Shown: positions 40,301 to 52,300 of the stretch, in pieces
How the letters are laid out: each line of letters opens with the position of its first letter
Numbering within the stretch: the first letter of the stretch is position 1
Assembly (NCBI RefSeq): GCF_029227915.1
Contig: NC_079880.1
Span: forward strand, 28,887,501-28,951,500
From: Hydractinia symbiolongicarpus
Taxonomy: Eukaryota > Cnidaria > Hydrozoa > Anthoathecata > Hydractiniidae
DNA: 64,000 nucleotides
Direction: 5' to 3'
Notes under the pieces: model-generated
What the model was told of the DNA's origin: nothing
What the model saw: only the letters and a program-made list of their open reading frames with translations
Database searches by the model: none
Made by a program: the position numbers and the translations under genes

Positions 40301-43300
40301 TTTGCCGGCGATTAAACCTCTTTCATTACACGTCTCATTAAAAATGAAAACATTTTTAAAAACTACAAGTCTCGTGCGTTTTAGTGGTGAAAAAATAATT
40401 TGAAAAATCGTTCGGGAAATGAGTTTACTCCCTGGGTACTTTCTTTGTATACTTTTGACTATACGGGCCGAGTCCGGGGTTTACGGGAAATGGCGGGTTT
40501 TCGTTTGCCGGCGATTAAACCTCTTTTATTCAGCGTCTCATCAAAAATAAAAACATTTTTGAAAACTACAAGTCTCATGCGATTTAGTGGTGAAAAGATA
40601 ATTTAAAAAATCGTTCTGGAAATGAGTTTACTCACAGGTTACTTTCTTTGTATACTTTTTGACTATACGGGCCGAGTCCGGGGTTTACGGGAAATGGCGG
40701 GTTTTCGTTTGCCGGCGATTAAACTCCTTTTATTCAGCGTCCCATCAAAAATGAAAACATTTTTGAAAACTACAAGTCTCACGCGTTTTAGTGGTGAAAA
40801 AATAATTTAAAAAATCGTTCTGGAAATGAGTTTACTCACAGGGTACTTTCTTTGTATACATTCGACTATACATGCCAAGCCCGGGATTTACGGGAAATCG
40901 AGGGTTTTCGTTAGCCGGCGATTAAACCTCTTTCATTAAGCGTCTCATCAAAAATGAAAACATTTTTGAAAACTACAAGGCTCACGCGTTTTAGTGGTGA
41001 AAAAATAATTTAAAAAATCGTTCCTGAAATAAGTTTACTCACAGGGTACTTTCTTTGTAAACATTCGACTATACGGGACATGCCCGGGATTTAGGGAAAT
41101 CGTGGTATTTCGTTTGCCGGCGATTAAACCTCTTTCATTAGGCGTCTCATTAAAAATGAAAACATTTTTGGAAACTACAAGTCTCATTCGTTCTATTGGT
41201 GCAGAAATAATTTAAAAAATCGTTCGGGAAATCAGTTTACTCCCTGGGTACTTTCTTTTTATACATTCGAATATACGGGCCAAGCCCGGGATTTACGTGC
41301 AATCGCGGTTTTCGTTTGCCGGCGATTAAACCTCTTTCATTAAGCGTCTCATTAAAAATGAAAACATTTTTAAAAACTACAAGTCTCATGCGTTTTAGTG
41401 GTGAAAAGATAATTTAAAAAATCGTTCTGGAAATGAGTTTACTCACAGGGTACATTCTTTGTAAACATTCGACTATACGGGACATGCCCGGGATTTAGGG
41501 AAATCGTGGTATTTCGTTTGCCGGCGATTAAACCTCTTTCATTAGGCGTCTCATTAAAAATGAAAACATTTTTGGAAACTACAAGTCTCATTCGTTCTAT
41601 TGGTGCAGAAATAATTTAAAAAATCGTTCGGGAAATCAGTTTACTCCCTGGGTACTTTCTTTGTATACATTCCAATATACGGGCCAAGCCCGGGATTTAC
41701 GTGCAATCGCGGTTTTCGTTTGCCGGCGATTAAACCTCTTTCATTAGGCGTCTCATTAAAAATGAAAACATTTTTGAAAACTACAAGTCTCATGCGTTTT
41801 AGTGGTGAAAAGATAATTTAAAAAATTGTTCTGGAAATGAGTTTACTCACAGGGTACATTCTTTGTAAACATTCGACTATACGGGACATGCCCGGGATTT
41901 AGGGAAATCGTGGTATTTCGTTTGCCGGCGATTAAACCTCTTTCATTAGGCGTCTCATTAAAAATGAAAACATTTTTGGAAACTACAAGTCTCATTCGTT
42001 CTATTGGTGCAGAAATAATTTAAAAAATCGTTCGGGAAATCAGTTTACTCCCTGGGTACTTTCTTTGTATACATTCGAATATACGGGCCAAGCCCGGGAT
42101 TTACGTGCAATCGCGGGTTTTCGTTTGCCGGCGATTAAACCTCTTTCATTAAGCGTCTCATTAAAAATGAAAACATTTTTGAAAACTACAAGTCTCATGC
42201 GTTTTAGTGGTGAAAAGATAATTTAAAAAATCGTTCTGGAAATGAGTTTACTCACAGGGTACTTTCTTTGTAAACATTCGACTATACGGGCCAAGCCCGG
42301 GATTTACATGCAATCGCGGTTTTCGTTTGCCGGCGATTAAACCTCTTTCATTAAGCGTCTCATTAAAAATGAAAACATTTTTGAAAACTACAAGTCTCAT
42401 GCGTTTTAGTGGTGAAAAGATAATTTAAAAAATCGTTCTGGAAATGAGTTTACTCACAGGGTACTTTCTTTGTAAACATTCGACTATACGGGACATGCCC
42501 GGGATTTAGGGAAATCGTGGTATTTCGTTTGCCGGCGATTAAACCTCTTTCAATAGGCGTCTCATTAAAAATGAAAACATTTTTGAAAACTACAAGTCTC
42601 ATGCGATTTAGTGGTGAAAAGATAATTTAAAAAATCGTTCTGGAAATGAGTTTACTCACAGGGTACTTTCTTTGTATACATTCGACTATACGGGACAAGC
42701 CCGGGATTTACGGGAAATCGCGAGTTTTGGTTTGCCGGCGATTAAACCTCTTTCATTACACGTCTCATTAAAAATGAAAACATTTTTAAAAACTACAAGT
42801 CTCGTGCGTTTTAGTGGTGAAAAAATAATTTGAAAAATCGTTCGGGAAATGAGTTTACTCCCTGGGTACTTTCTTTGTATACTTTTGACTATACGGGCCG
42901 AGTCCGGGGTTTACGGGAAATGGCGGGTTTTCGTTTGCCGGCGATTAAACCTCTTTTATTCAGCGTCTCATCAAAAATAAAAACATTTTTGAAAACTACA
43001 AGTCTCATGCGATTTAGTGGTGAAAAGATAATTTAAAAAATCGTTCTGGAAATGAGTTTACTCACAGGTTACTTTCTTTGTATACTTTTTGACTATACGG
43101 GCCGAGTCCGGGGTTTACGGGAAATGGCGGGTTTTCGTTTGCCGGCGATTAAACTCCTTTTATTCAGCGTCCCATCAAAAATGAAAACATTTTTGAAAAC
43201 TACAAGTCTCACGCGTTTTAGTGGTGAAAAAATAATTTAAAAAATCGTTCTGGAAATGAGTTTACTCACAGGGTACTTTCTTTGTATACATTCGACTATA

Positions 43301-45000
43301 CATGCCAAGCCCGGGATTTACGGGAAATCGAGGGTTTTCGTTAGCCGGCGATTAAACCTCTTTCATTAAGCGTCTCATCAAAAATGAAAACATTTTTGAA
43401 AACTACAAGGCTCACGCGTTTTAGTGGTGAAAAAATAATTTAAAAAATCGTTCCTGAAATAAGTTTACTCACAGGGTACTTTCTTTGTAAACATTCGACT
43501 ATACGGGACATGCCCGGGATTTAGGGAAATCGTGGTATTTCGTTTGCCGGCGATTAAACCTCTTTCATTAGGCGTCTCATTAAAAATGAAAACATTTTTG
43601 GAAACTACAAGTCTCATTCGTTCTATTGGTGCAGAAATAATTTAAAAAATCGTTCGGGAAATCAGTTTACTCCCTGGGTACTTTCTTTGTATACATTCGA
43701 ATATACGGGCCAAGCCCGGGATTTACGTGCAATCGCGGTTTTCGTTTGCCGGCGATTAAACCTCTTTCATTAAGCGTCTCATTAAAAATGAAAACATTTT
43801 TAAAAACTACAAGTCTCATGCGTTTTAGTGGTGAAAAGATAATTTAAAAAATCGTTCTGGAAATGAGTTTACTCACAGGGTACATTCTTTGTAAACATTC
43901 GACTATACGGGACATGCCCGGGATTTAGGGAAATCGTGGTATTTCGTTTGCCGGCGATTAAACCTCTTTCATTAGGCGTCTCATTAAAAATGAAAACATT
44001 TTTGGAAACTACAAGTCTCATTCGTTCTATTGGTGCAGAAATAATTTAAAAAATCGTTCGGGAAATCAGTTTACTCCCTGGGTACTTTCTTTGTATACAT
44101 TCGAATATACGGGCCAAGCCCGGGATTTACGTGCAATCGCGGGTTTTCGTTTGCCGGCGATTAAACCTCTTTCATTAAGCGTCTCATTAAAAATGAAAAC
44201 ATTTTTGAAAACTACAAGTCTCATGCGTTTTAGTGGTGAAAAGATAATTTAAAAAATCGTTCTGAAAATGAGTTTACTCACAGGGCACTTTCTTTGTAAA
44301 CATTCGACTATACGGGCCAAGCCCGGGATTTACGTGCAATCGCGGTTTTCGTTTGCCGGCGATTAAACCTCTTTCATTAAGCGTCTCATTAAAAATGAAA
44401 ACATTTTTGAAAACTACAAGTCTCATGCGTTTTAGTGGTGAAAAGATAATTTAAAAAATCGTTCTGGAAATGAGTTTACTCACAGGGTACTTTCTTTGTA
44501 AACATTCGACTATACGGGACATGCCCGGGATTTAGGGAAATCGTGGTATTTCGTTTGCCGGCGATTAAACCTCTTTCATTAGGCGTCTCATTAAAAATGA
44601 AAACATTTTTGAAAACTACAAGTCTCATGCGATTTAGTGGTGAAAAGATAATTTAAAAAATCGTTCTGGAAATGAGTTTACTCACAGGGTACTTTCTTTG
44701 TATACATTCGACTATACGGGACAAGCCCGGGATTTACGGGAAATCGCGAGTTTTGGTTTGCCGGCGATTAAACCTCTTTCATTACACGTCTCATTAAAAA
44801 TGAAAACATTTTTAAAAACTACAAGTCTCGTGCGTTTTAGTGGTGAAAAAATAATTTGAAAAATCGTTCGGGAAATGAGTTTACACCCTGGGTACTTTCT
44901 TTGTATACTTTTGACTATACGGGCCGAGTCCGGGGTTTACGGGAAATGGCGGGTTTTCGTTTGCCGGCGATTAAACCTCTTTTATTCAGCGTCTCATCAA
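37380..45000. repeat. HOR blocks recurring at 8, 12 and 10 monomers
   Basis: The rare variant TCGTTAGCCGGCG (TTTG to TTAG) occurs at 39,291, 40,913, 43,343 and 45,369, with spacings of 1,622, 2,430 and 2,026 bp (8, 12 and 10 monomers). A second marker, CATTCCAATATACGGG, is at about 37,617 and 41,668, which is 20 monomers apart. Monomers with TTTACATGCAATCG are at about 38,250, 39,870 and 42,304. The longer units contain extra dimers of the GTAAACATTCGAC plus CATTCGAATATAC kind. The sequence between the blocks is ordinary satellite. Confidence 0.88.
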
Positions 45001-47430
45001 AAATAAAAACATTTTTGAAAACTACAAGTCTCATGCGATTTAGTGGTGAAAAGATAATTTAAAAAATCGTTCTGGAAATGAGTTTACTCACAGGTTACTT
45101 TCTTTGTATACTTTTTGACTATACGGGCCGAGTCCGGGGTTTACGGGAAATGGCGGGTTTTCGTTTGCCGGCGATTAAACTCCTTTTATTCAGCGTCCCA
45201 TCAAAAATGAAAACATTTTTGAAAACTACAAGTCTCACGCGTTTTAGTGGTGAAAAAATAATTTAAAAAATCGTTCTGGAAATGAGTTTACTCACAGGGT
45301 ACTTTCTTTGTATACGTTCGACTATACATGCCAAGCCCGGGATTTACGGGAAATCGAGGGTTTTCGTTAGCCGGCGATTAAACCTCTTTCATTAAGCGTC
45401 TCATCAAAAATGAAAACATTTTTGAAAACTACAAGGCTCACGCGTTTTAGTGGTGAAAAAATAATTTAAAAAATCGTTCCTGAAATGAGTTTACTTACAG
45501 GGTACTTTCTTTGTATACATTCGACTATACGGGCCAAGCCCGGGATTTACGTGCAATCGCGGGTTTTCGTTTCCGGCGATTAAACCTCTTTCATTAAGCG
45601 TCTCATCAAAAGTGAAAACATTTTTGAAAACTACAAGTCTCATGCGTTTTAGTGGTGAAAAAATAATTTAAAAAATCGTTCGGGAAATGAGTTTACTCCC
45701 TGGGTACTTTCTTTGTATACTTTTCACTATACGGGCCCAGTCCGGGATTTACGGGAAATCGCGGGTTTTCGTATGCCGGCGATTAAACTTCTTTTATTCA
45801 GCTTCCTATCAAAAATAAATACATTTTTGAAAACTACAAGTCTCGTGCGTTTTAGTGGTGAAAAAATAATTTGAAAAATTGTTCGGGAAATGAGTTTACT
45901 CCCTGGGTACTTTCTTTGTATACTTTTGACTATACGGGCCGAGTCCGGGGTTTACGGGAAATGGCGGGTTTTCGTTTGCCGGCGATTAAACTTCTTTTAT
46001 TCAGCGTCTCATCTAAAATGAAAACATTTTTGAAAAGTACAAGTCTCATGCGATTTAGTGGTGAAAAGATAATTTAAAAAATCGTTCTGGAAATGAGTTT
46101 ACTCACAGGGTACTTTCTTTGTATACATTCGACTATACGGGACAAGCCCGGGATTTACGGGAAATCGCGGGTTTTCGTTTGCCGGCGATTAAACCTCTTT
46201 CATTAAGCGTCTCATCAAAAATAAAAACATTTTTGAAAACTACAAGTCTCATGCGATTTAGTGGTGAAAAGATAATTTAAAAAATCGTTCTGGAAATGAG
46301 TTTACTCACAGGTTACTTTCTTTGTATACTTTTTGACTATACGGGCCGAGTCCGGGGTTTACGGGAAATGGCGGGTTTTCGTTTGCCGGCGATTAAACTC
46401 CTTTTATTCAGCGTCCCATCAAAAATGAAAACATTTTTGAAAACTACAAGTCTCACGCGTTTTAGTGGTGAAAAAATAATTTAAAAAATCGTTCTGGAAA
46501 TGAGTTTACTCACAGGGTACTTTCTTTGTATACATTCGACTATACATGCCAAGCCCGGGATTTACGGGAAATGGAGGGTTTTCGTTAGCCGGCGATTAAA
46601 CCTCTTTCATTAAGCGTCTCATCAAAAATGAAAACATTTTTGAAAACTACAAGGCTCACGCGTTTTAGTGGTGAAAAAATAATTTAAAAAATCGTTCCTG
46701 AAATGAGTTTACTTACAGGGTACTTTCTTTGTATACATTCGACTATACGGGCCAAGCCCGGGATTTACGTGCAATCGCGGGTTTTCGTTTCCGGCGATTA
46801 AACCTCTTTCATTAAGCGTCTCATCAAAAGTGAAAACATTTTTGAAAACTACAAGTCTCATGCGTTTTAGTGGTGAAAAAATAATTTAAAAAATCGTTCG
46901 GGAAATGAGTTTACTCCCTGGGTACTTTCTTTGTATACTTTTCACTATACGGGCCCAGTCCGGGATTTACGGGAAATCGCGGGTTTTCGTATGCCGGCGA
47001 TTAAACTTCTTTTATTCAGCTTCCTATCAAAAATAAATACATTTTTGAAAACTACAAGTCTCGTGCGTTTTAGTGGTGAAAAAATAATTTGAAAAATTGT
47101 TCGGGAAATGAGTTTACTCCCTGGGTACTTTCTTTGTATACTTTTGACTATACGGGCCGAGTCCGGGGTTTACGGGAAATGGCGGGTTTTCGTTTGCCGG
47201 CGATTAAACTTCTTTTATTCAGCGTCTCATCTAAAATGAAAACATTTTTGAAAAGTACAAGTCTCATGCGATTTAGTGGTGAAAAGATAATTTAAAAAAT
47301 CGTTCTGGAAATGAGTTTACTCACAGGGTACTTTCTTTGTATACATTCGACTATACGGGACAAGCCCGGGATTTACGGGAAATCGCGGGTTTTCGTTTGC
47401 CGGCGATTAAACCTCTTTCATTAAGCGTCT
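44990..47430. repeat. 6-monomer tandem duplication of 1,218 bp
   Basis: About 44,990-46,210 and 46,211-47,430 run parallel at 1,218 bp. Shared rare variants are TTCGTTTCCGGCGATT (one base lost from TTTGCCGG), TCATCAAAAGTGAAAAC, CAGCTTCCTATCAAAAATAA and TCATCTAAAATGAAAAC. A few substitutions separate the copies (for example GTATACG versus GTATACA near 45,315/46,533). Confidence 0.88.
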
Positions 47431-49340
47431 CATCAAAAATAAAAACATTTTTGAAAACTACAAGTCTCATGCGTTTTAGTGGTGAAAAAATAATTTAAAA
47501 AATCGTTCGGGAAATGAGTTTACTCCCTGGGTACTTTCTTTGTATACTTTTGACTATACGGGCCAAGTCTGGGGTTTACGGGAAATGGCGGGTTTTCGTT
47601 TGCCGGCGATTAAACTCCTTTTATTCAGCGTCTCATCAAAAATGAAAACATTTTTAAAAACTACAAGTCTCATCGGTTTTAGTGGTGAAATAATAATTTA
47701 AAAAATCGTTCGGGAAATGAGTTTACTTCCTGGGTACTTTCTTTGTATACTATTGACTATACGGGCCGAGTCTGGGATTTACGGGAAATCGCAGGTTTTC
47801 GTTTGCCGGCGATTAAACTTCTTTTATTCAGCGTCTCATCAAAAATGAAAACATTTTTGAAAACTACAAGTCTCATGCGATTTAGTGGTGCAGAAATAAT
47901 TTGAAAAATCGTTCGGGAAATCAGTTTACTGCTTGGGTACTTTCTTTATATACATTCAACTATACAGGCCAAGCCCGGGATTTACGGGAAATCGCGGGTT
48001 TTCGTTTGCCGGCGATTAAACTTCTTTTATTCAGCGTCTCATCAAAAATGAAAACATTTTTGAAAACTACAAGTCTCACGCGTTTTAGTGGTGAAAAAAT
48101 AATTTAAAAAATCGTTCTGGAAATGAGTTTACTCACAGGGTACTTTCTTTGTATACATTCGGCTATACATGCCAAGCTCGGGATTTACGGGAAATCGAGG
48201 GTTTTCGTTTGCCGGCGATTAAACCTCTTCCATTAAGCGTGTCATCAAAAATGAAAACATTTTTGAAAACTACAAGTCTCATGCGTTTTAGTGGTAAAAA
48301 AAAAATTTAAAAAATCGTTCGGAAAATGGGTTTACACCCTGGGTACTTTCTTTGTATACATTCAACTATACGGGCCAAGCCCGGGATTTAGGGGAATTTG
48401 CGGGTTTTCGTTTGCCTGCGATTAAACCTCTTTCATTAAGCGTCTCATCAAAAATGAAAACATTTTTGAAAACTACAAATCTCATGCGTTTTAGTGGTGA
48501 AAAAATAATTTAAAAAATCGTTCGGGAAATGAGTTTACTTCCTGGGTGCTTTCTTTGTATACTTTTGACTATACGGGCCCAGTCCGGGATTTAGGGGAAT
48601 TCGCGGGTTTTTGTTTGCCTGCGATTAAACTTCTTTTATTCAGCGTCTCATCAAAAATGAAAACATTTTTGAAAACTACAAATCTCATGCGTTTTAGTGG
48701 TGAAAAAATAATTTAAAAAATCGTTCGGGAAATGAGTTTACTTCCTGGGTACTTTCTTTGTATACTTTTGACTATACGGGCCCAGTCCGGGATTTACGGG
48801 AAATCGCGGGTTTTTGTATGCCGGCGATTAAACTTCTTTTATTCAGCGTCCCATCAAAAATGAAAACATTTTTGAAAACTACAAGTCTCATGCGATTTAG
48901 TGGTGAAAAGATAATTTAAAAAATCGTTCTTGAAATGAGTTTACTCACAGGGTACTTTCTTTGTATACATTCGACTATACGGGACAAGCCCGGGATTTAC
49001 GGGAAATTGCGGGTTTTCGTTTGCCGGCGATTAAACCTCTTTCATTAAGCGTCTCATTAAAAATGAAAACATTTTTGAAAACTACAAGTCTCATTCGTTC
49101 TACTGTTGCAGAAATAATTTGAAAAATCGTTCGGGAAATCAGTTTACTGCTTGGGTACTTTCTTTATATACATTCAACTATACGGGCCAAGCCCGGGATT
49201 TACGGAAAATCGCGGGTTTTCGTTTGCCGGCGAATAAACTTCTTTTATTCAGCGTCTCATCAAAAATGAAAACATTTTTAAAAACTACAAGTCTCACGCG
49301 TTTTAGTGGTGAAAAAATAATTTAAAAAATCGTTCGGGAA
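47431..49340. repeat. Satellite stretch flanking the 15-monomer HOR on the left
   Basis: The monomers here carry CTTTTGACTATACGGGCC(C/G)AGTC and ACTGCTTGGGTAC variants. The three monomers at about 48.73-49.33 kb reappear at about 56.88-57.46 kb, on the far side of the 15-monomer HOR. They share GTATGCCGGCG, AGCGTCCCATC, TTCTACTG(G/T)TGCAG and GGCGAATAAACTTC. No gene is present. Confidence 0.8.
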
Positions 49341-52300
49341 ATGAGCTTACTCCCTGGGTACTTTCTTTGTATGCATTCGGCTATACGGGCCAAGTCCGGG
49401 AATTACGTGCAATCGCGGGTTTTCGTTTGCCTGCGAGTAAACCTCTTTCATTAAGCGTCTCATCAAAAATGAAAACATTTTTGAAAACTACAAGTCTCAT
49501 GCGTTTTAGTGGTGAAAAAATAATTTAAAAAATCGTTTGGGAAATGAGTTTACTCCCTGGGTACTTTCTTTGTATACTTTTGACTATACGGGCCCAGTCC
49601 GGGATTTATGGGAAATCGCGGGTTTTCGTTTGCCGGCGATTAAACTTCTTTTATTCAGCGTCTCATCAAAAATGAAAACATTTTTGAAAACTACAAGTCT
49701 CATTCGCTCTAGTGGTGCAGAAATAATTTGAAAAATCGCTCGGGAAATGAGTTTACTCACAGGGTACTTTCTTTGTATACATTCGACTATACGGGCCAAG
49801 CCCGGGATTTACGGGAAATCGCGGGTTTTCGTTTGCCGGCGATTAAAATTCTTTTATTCAGCGTCTCATCAAAAATGAAAACAAGTTTGAAAACTACAAG
49901 TCTCATGCGTTTTAGTGGTGAAAAAATAATTCAAAAAATCGTTCGGGAATCGAGTTTACTCCCTGGGTACTTTTTTTGTATACTTTTGACTATACGGGCC
50001 AAGCCCGGGATTTACGAGAAATCACGGGTTTTCGTTTGCCGGCGATTAAACTTCTTTTATTCAGCGTCTCATCAAAAATGAAAACATTTTTGAAAACTAC
50101 AAGTCTTATGCGTTTTAGTGGTGAAAAAATAATTTAAAAAATCAATCTGGAAATGAGTTTACGCACAGGGTACTTATTTTGTATACATTCGACTATACGG
50201 GCCAAGCGCGGGATTTTGCGGGAAATCGCGGGTTTTCGTTTGCCGGCGATTAAACCTCTTTCATTAAGCGTCTCATCAAAAATGAAAACATTTTTGAAAA
50301 CTACAAGTCTCATGCGTTTTAGAGGTGAAAAAATAATTTAAAAAATCGTTCGGGAAATGAGTTTACTCCCTGGGTACTTTCTTTGTATACTTTTGACTTT
50401 ACGGGCCAAGTCCGGGATTTACGGGAAATCGAGGGTTTTCGTTTGCCGGCGATTAAACCTCTTTCATTAAGCGTGTCATCAAAAATGAAAACATTTTTGG
50501 AAACTACAAGTCGCATGCGTTTTAGTGGTGAAAAAAAAAATTAAAAAATCGTTCGGGAAATGAGCTTACTCCCTGGGTACTTTCTTTGTATACATTCGGC
50601 TATACGGGCCAAGCCCGGGATTTACGTGCAATCGCGTGTTTTCGTTTGCCTGCGATTAAACCTCTTTCATTCAGCGTCTCATCAAAAATGAAAACATTTT
50701 TAAAAACTACAAGTCTCACGCGTTTTAGTGGTGAAAAAATAATTTTAAAATCGTTCGGGAAATGAGTTTACTTCCTGGGTACTTTCTTTGTATACTTTTG
50801 ACTATACGGGCCCAGTCCGGGATTTATGGGAAATCGCGGGTTTTCGTTTGCCGGCGATTAAACTTCTTTTATTCAGCGTCTCATCAAAAATGAAAACATT
50901 TTTAAAAACTACAAGTCTCACGCGTTTTAGTGGTGAAAAAATAATTTAAAAAATCGTTCTGGAAATGAGTTTACCCACAGGGTACTTTCTTTGTATACAT
51001 TCGGCTATACATGCCAAGCCCGGGATTTACGGGAAATCGAGGGTTTTCGTTTGCCGGCGATTAAACCTCTTTCATTAAGCGTGTCATCAAAAATGAAAAC
51101 AATATTGAAAACTACAAGTCGCATGCGTTTTAGTGGTGAAAAAAAAATTTAAAAAATCGTTCGGGAAATGAGCTTACTCCCTGGGTACTTTCTTTGTATG
51201 CATTCGGCTATACGGGCCAAGCCCGGGAATTACGTGCAATCGCGGGTTTTCGTTTGCCTGCGAGTAAACCTCTTTCATTAAGCGTCTCATCAAAAATGAA
51301 AACATTTTTGAAAACTACAAGTCTCATGCGTTTTAGTGGTGAAAAAATAATTTAAAAAATCGTTTGGGAAATGAGTTTACTCCCTGGGTACTTTCTTTGT
51401 ATACTTTTGACTATACGGGCCCAGTCCGGGATTTATGGGAAATCGCGGGTTTTCGTTTGCCGGCGATTAAACTTCTTTTATTCAGCGTCTCATCAAAAAT
51501 GAAAACATTTTTGAAAACTACAAGTCTCATTCGCTCTAGTGGTGCAGAAATAATTTGAAAAATCGCTCGGGAAATGAGTTTACTCACAGGGTACTTTCTT
51601 TGTATACATTCGACTATACGGGCCAAGCCCGGGATTTACGGGAAATCGCGGGTTTTCGTTTGCCGGCGATTAAAATTCTTTTATTCAGCGTCTCATCAAA
51701 AATGAAAACAAGTTTGAAAACTACAAGTCTCATGCGTTTTAGTGGTGAAAAAATAATTCAAAAAATCGTTCGGGAATCGAGTTTACTCCTTGGGTACTTT
51801 TTTTGTATACTTTTGACTATACGGGCCAAGCCCGGGATTTACGGGAAATCACGGGTTTTCGTTTGCCGGCGATTAAACTTCTTTTATTCAGCGTCTCATC
51901 AAAAATGAAAACATTTTTGAAAACTACAAGTCTTATGCGTTTTAGTGGTGAAAAAATAATTTAAAAAATCAATCTGGAAATGAGTTTACGCACAGGGTAC
52001 TTTCTTTGTATACATTCGACTATACGGGCCAAGCGCGGGATTTTGCGGGAAATCGCGGGTTTTCGTTTGCCGGCGATTAAACCTCTTTCATTAAGCGTCT
52101 CATCAAAAATGAAAACATTTTTGAAAACTACAAGTCTCATGCGTTTTAGAGGTGAAAAAATAATTTAAAAAATCGTTCGGGAAATGAGTTTACTCCCTGG
52201 GTACTTTCTTTGTATACTTTTGACTTTACGGGCCAAGTCCGGGATTTACGGGAAATCGAGGGTTTTCGTTTGCCGGCGATTAAACCTCTTTCATTAAGCG

